NCBI GenBank assembly: GCA_030655715.1
Contig: JAUSPR010000271.1
Coordinates: 1 to 6,207, forward strand
Origin: Thermoplasmata archaeon
Lineage (GTDB): Archaea > Thermoplasmatota > Thermoplasmata > SG8-5
Reading direction: 5' to 3'
DNA length: 6,207 bases
Part shown: positions 5,417 through 6,207 of the stretch, one piece after another
Layout of the letters: each line of letters begins with the position of its first letter
How positions within the stretch are numbered: the first letter of the stretch is position 1
Program-made: the position numbers and the translations under genes
The notes under the pieces: model-generated
What the model was told of the DNA's origin: nothing
Databases searched by the model: none
The model's input: only the letters and a program-made list of their open reading frames with translations

Positions 5417-5421
5417 CCTCC
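5417..5421 (-). promoter_or_regulatory. Shine-Dalgarno site of the secreted-protein gene
   Basis: CCTCC on the + strand is GGAGG on the minus strand, within GAGGAGG, 7 bases before the ATG at 5409. It is among the strongest ribosome binding sites in the window and suggests efficient translation. Confidence 0.75.
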
Positions 5422-5482
5422 TCTATCTTTTTTTCTTCAGTATTATCAATTTTGTAAGTTAATACCTATAAGATATTAATGG

Positions 5483-5490
5483 TATAAATA
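5483..5490 (-). promoter_or_regulatory. Probable TATA box of the secreted-protein gene
   Basis: On the minus strand AATATATTTATACC contains TATTTATA at 5490-5483. A start about 26 bases downstream falls near 5461, leaving a leader of about 50 bases with the SD near its end. On the + strand the same bases read TATAAATA and could serve the divergent acyl-CoA dehydrogenase gene with a leader of about 100 bases, which is less likely given the closer box there. Confidence 0.5.
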
Positions 5491-5565
5491 TATTCTTGAC
5501 AGTTAACCCTGTTACGCACCATTAACTTTTTATTACCAGCATACAAATAATTAAATACCTACTTA

Positions 5566-5580
5566 GGAAACGATTTAATA
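5566..5580 (+). promoter_or_regulatory. BRE and TATA box of the acyl-CoA dehydrogenase gene
   Basis: A purine-rich BRE-like GGAAACG (5567-5573) leads into ATTTAATA (5573-5580). The predicted start is near 5603, giving a leader of about 14 bases that contains the AGGTG site. The earlier AATTAAATA at 5549-5557 is a weaker alternative. Confidence 0.55.
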
Positions 5581-5606
5581 TGGTCGTTTCTTTCCTGTCC
5601 CAGAGA

Positions 5607-5611
5607 AGGTG
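5607..5611 (+). promoter_or_regulatory. Shine-Dalgarno site of the acyl-CoA dehydrogenase gene
   Basis: AGGTG lies 5 bases upstream of the ATG at 5617 and pairs with the CACCU of the archaeal 16S 3' end. It selects this ATG over the internal ATG at 5647. Confidence 0.6.
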
Positions 5612-5616
5612 CAAGG

Positions 5617-6207
5617 ATGGAATTCGGGCTCACCAAGGAACAGGAAATGGTCAAAAGGACTGCAAGGCAATTCGCCGAGAAGGAGATAGCGCCGATCGCT
5701 GCCGATATAGACGAGAAAGCGGAATTTCCAGTCGAAACGATACGCAAGTTGGGCGAGCTGGGGTTCATGGGTATGACCGTTCCGAAGGAGTGGGGCGGAG
5801 CAGGGATGGACGAGATCAGTTATGCGATTGCGGTTGAAGAGATATCCCGCGTATGCGCTTCGCATGGCGTGACAATGGCAGTCTGCAATTCTCTCGTATG
5901 CTGGCCTCTGATGAAATACGGCACCGATGCCCATAAAGAAAAATTCCTGAGGCCGGTGGCAAGCGGTAAATCCCTTGGATGCTTTGCACTCACCGAACCC
6001 AATGCCGGAACTGATGCTGGTTCTCAGACAACGCTCGCCATCAAGAAAGGCGATGATTATGTAATCAACGGCTCAAAGGTCTTCATCACCAATGCCAGTA
6101 AATCGGATGTAACAATTCTCTTTGCAATGACCGATAAATCCAAGGGCACAAGAGGCATAACCGCCTTTGTTGTTGATTCGAGTATACCTGGTTACTCAAT
6201 CGGCAGT
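5617..6207 (+). CDS. Acyl-CoA dehydrogenase, N-terminal part (runs off window)
   Basis: The frame is open from the ATG at 5617 to the window end, giving 197 residues of a family about 380 long. It is a flavin enzyme that oxidises acyl-CoA to trans-2-enoyl-CoA and passes electrons to an electron-transfer flavoprotein in the cytoplasm. The N-terminal helical domain begins FGLTKEQEMVKRTARQFAEKEIAP and includes GFMGMTVPKEWGG (49-61). The middle beta domain has the family signature ALTEPNAGTDAGS (124-136) and the FAD-contacting KVFITNAS (154-161), followed by GTRGITAFVVD. These fit short-chain/butyryl-type enzymes, but chain-length specificity cannot be read here because the C-terminal domain with the catalytic Glu lies outside. 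It is transcribed divergently from the secreted-protein gene. Its presence suggests fatty-acid or branched-chain amino-acid oxidation in the host. Confidence 0.95.
   Translation, partial: MEFGLTKEQEMVKRTARQFAEKEIAPIAADIDEKAEFPVETIRKLGELGFMGMTVPKEWGGAGMDEISYAIAVEEISRVCASHGVTMAVCNSLVCWPLMKYGTDAHKEKFLRPVASGKSLGCFALTEPNAGTDAGSQTTLAIKKGDDYVINGSKVFITNASKSDVTILFAMTDKSKGTRGITAFVVDSSIPGYSIGS

Noticed and set aside
4910..5479. 189-residue plus-strand open frame opposite the secreted-protein gene
   Set aside because: It is a shadow of the well-supported minus-strand gene, has no SD or promoter, and overlaps that gene's signal peptide and promoter.
5499..5512. Short inverted repeat ACAG...CTGT in the divergent promoter region
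   Set aside because: The arms are only 4 bases and the match is within chance expectation; no operator claim can be supported.
5575..5934. 119-residue minus-strand open frame opposite the acyl-CoA dehydrogenase
   Set aside because: It lies antisense to a gene with clear family signatures and its translation shows no domain.

Overview
This window looks like a piece of an archaeal chromosome. Most genes are preceded by TTTATATA-type TATA boxes. Two genes (the NOG1-type GTPase and the universal stress protein) appear to be transcribed without a leader, with the TATA box about 26-30 bases before the ATG and no Shine-Dalgarno (SD) sequence. The others carry GGAGG, GGTGA or AGGTG sites. The gene set is a NOG1-family GTPase, a small archaeal winged-helix regulator, archaeal-length RpiA, an ATP-binding-type UspA, a large Sec-secreted beta-propeller protein rich in N-glycosylation sequons, and an acyl-CoA dehydrogenase. 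Together these suggest a heterotrophic euryarchaeal or Thermoplasmatota-like lineage. That placement is an inference from gene content and style; no phylogeny was possible here.

Layout. 1-240 is non-coding and holds GGGAATC heptamer repeats and a nested inverted repeat. 273-1235 (+) is the NOG1-family GTPase. 1236-1461 is an AT-rich intergenic stretch ending in a duplicated 23-base promoter element. 1462-1830 (+) is the winged-helix regulator, whose stop overlaps tail-to-tail with rpiA at 1823-2512 (-). 2513-2718 is an AT-rich intergenic region containing an exact 33-base direct repeat. 2719-3123 (-) is uspA. 3181-3213 is a GC-rich hairpin that closes the large secreted-protein gene at 3226-5409 (-). 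5410-5616 is a divergent promoter region, and 5617 to the window end (+) is the first half of an acyl-CoA dehydrogenase.

The genes do not form one obvious pathway. They look like housekeeping genes (ribosome assembly, pentose phosphate interconversion, stress response, acyl-CoA oxidation) with separate promoters, next to one lineage-specific exported protein. The least explained items are the exported protein (seven regularly spaced repeats consistent with a seven-bladed propeller, plus an unassigned beta-rich C-terminal half), the tandemly duplicated promoter or operator of the regulator, and the two kinds of short intergenic repeat. I see no CRISPR array, RNA gene, transposase or integrase.
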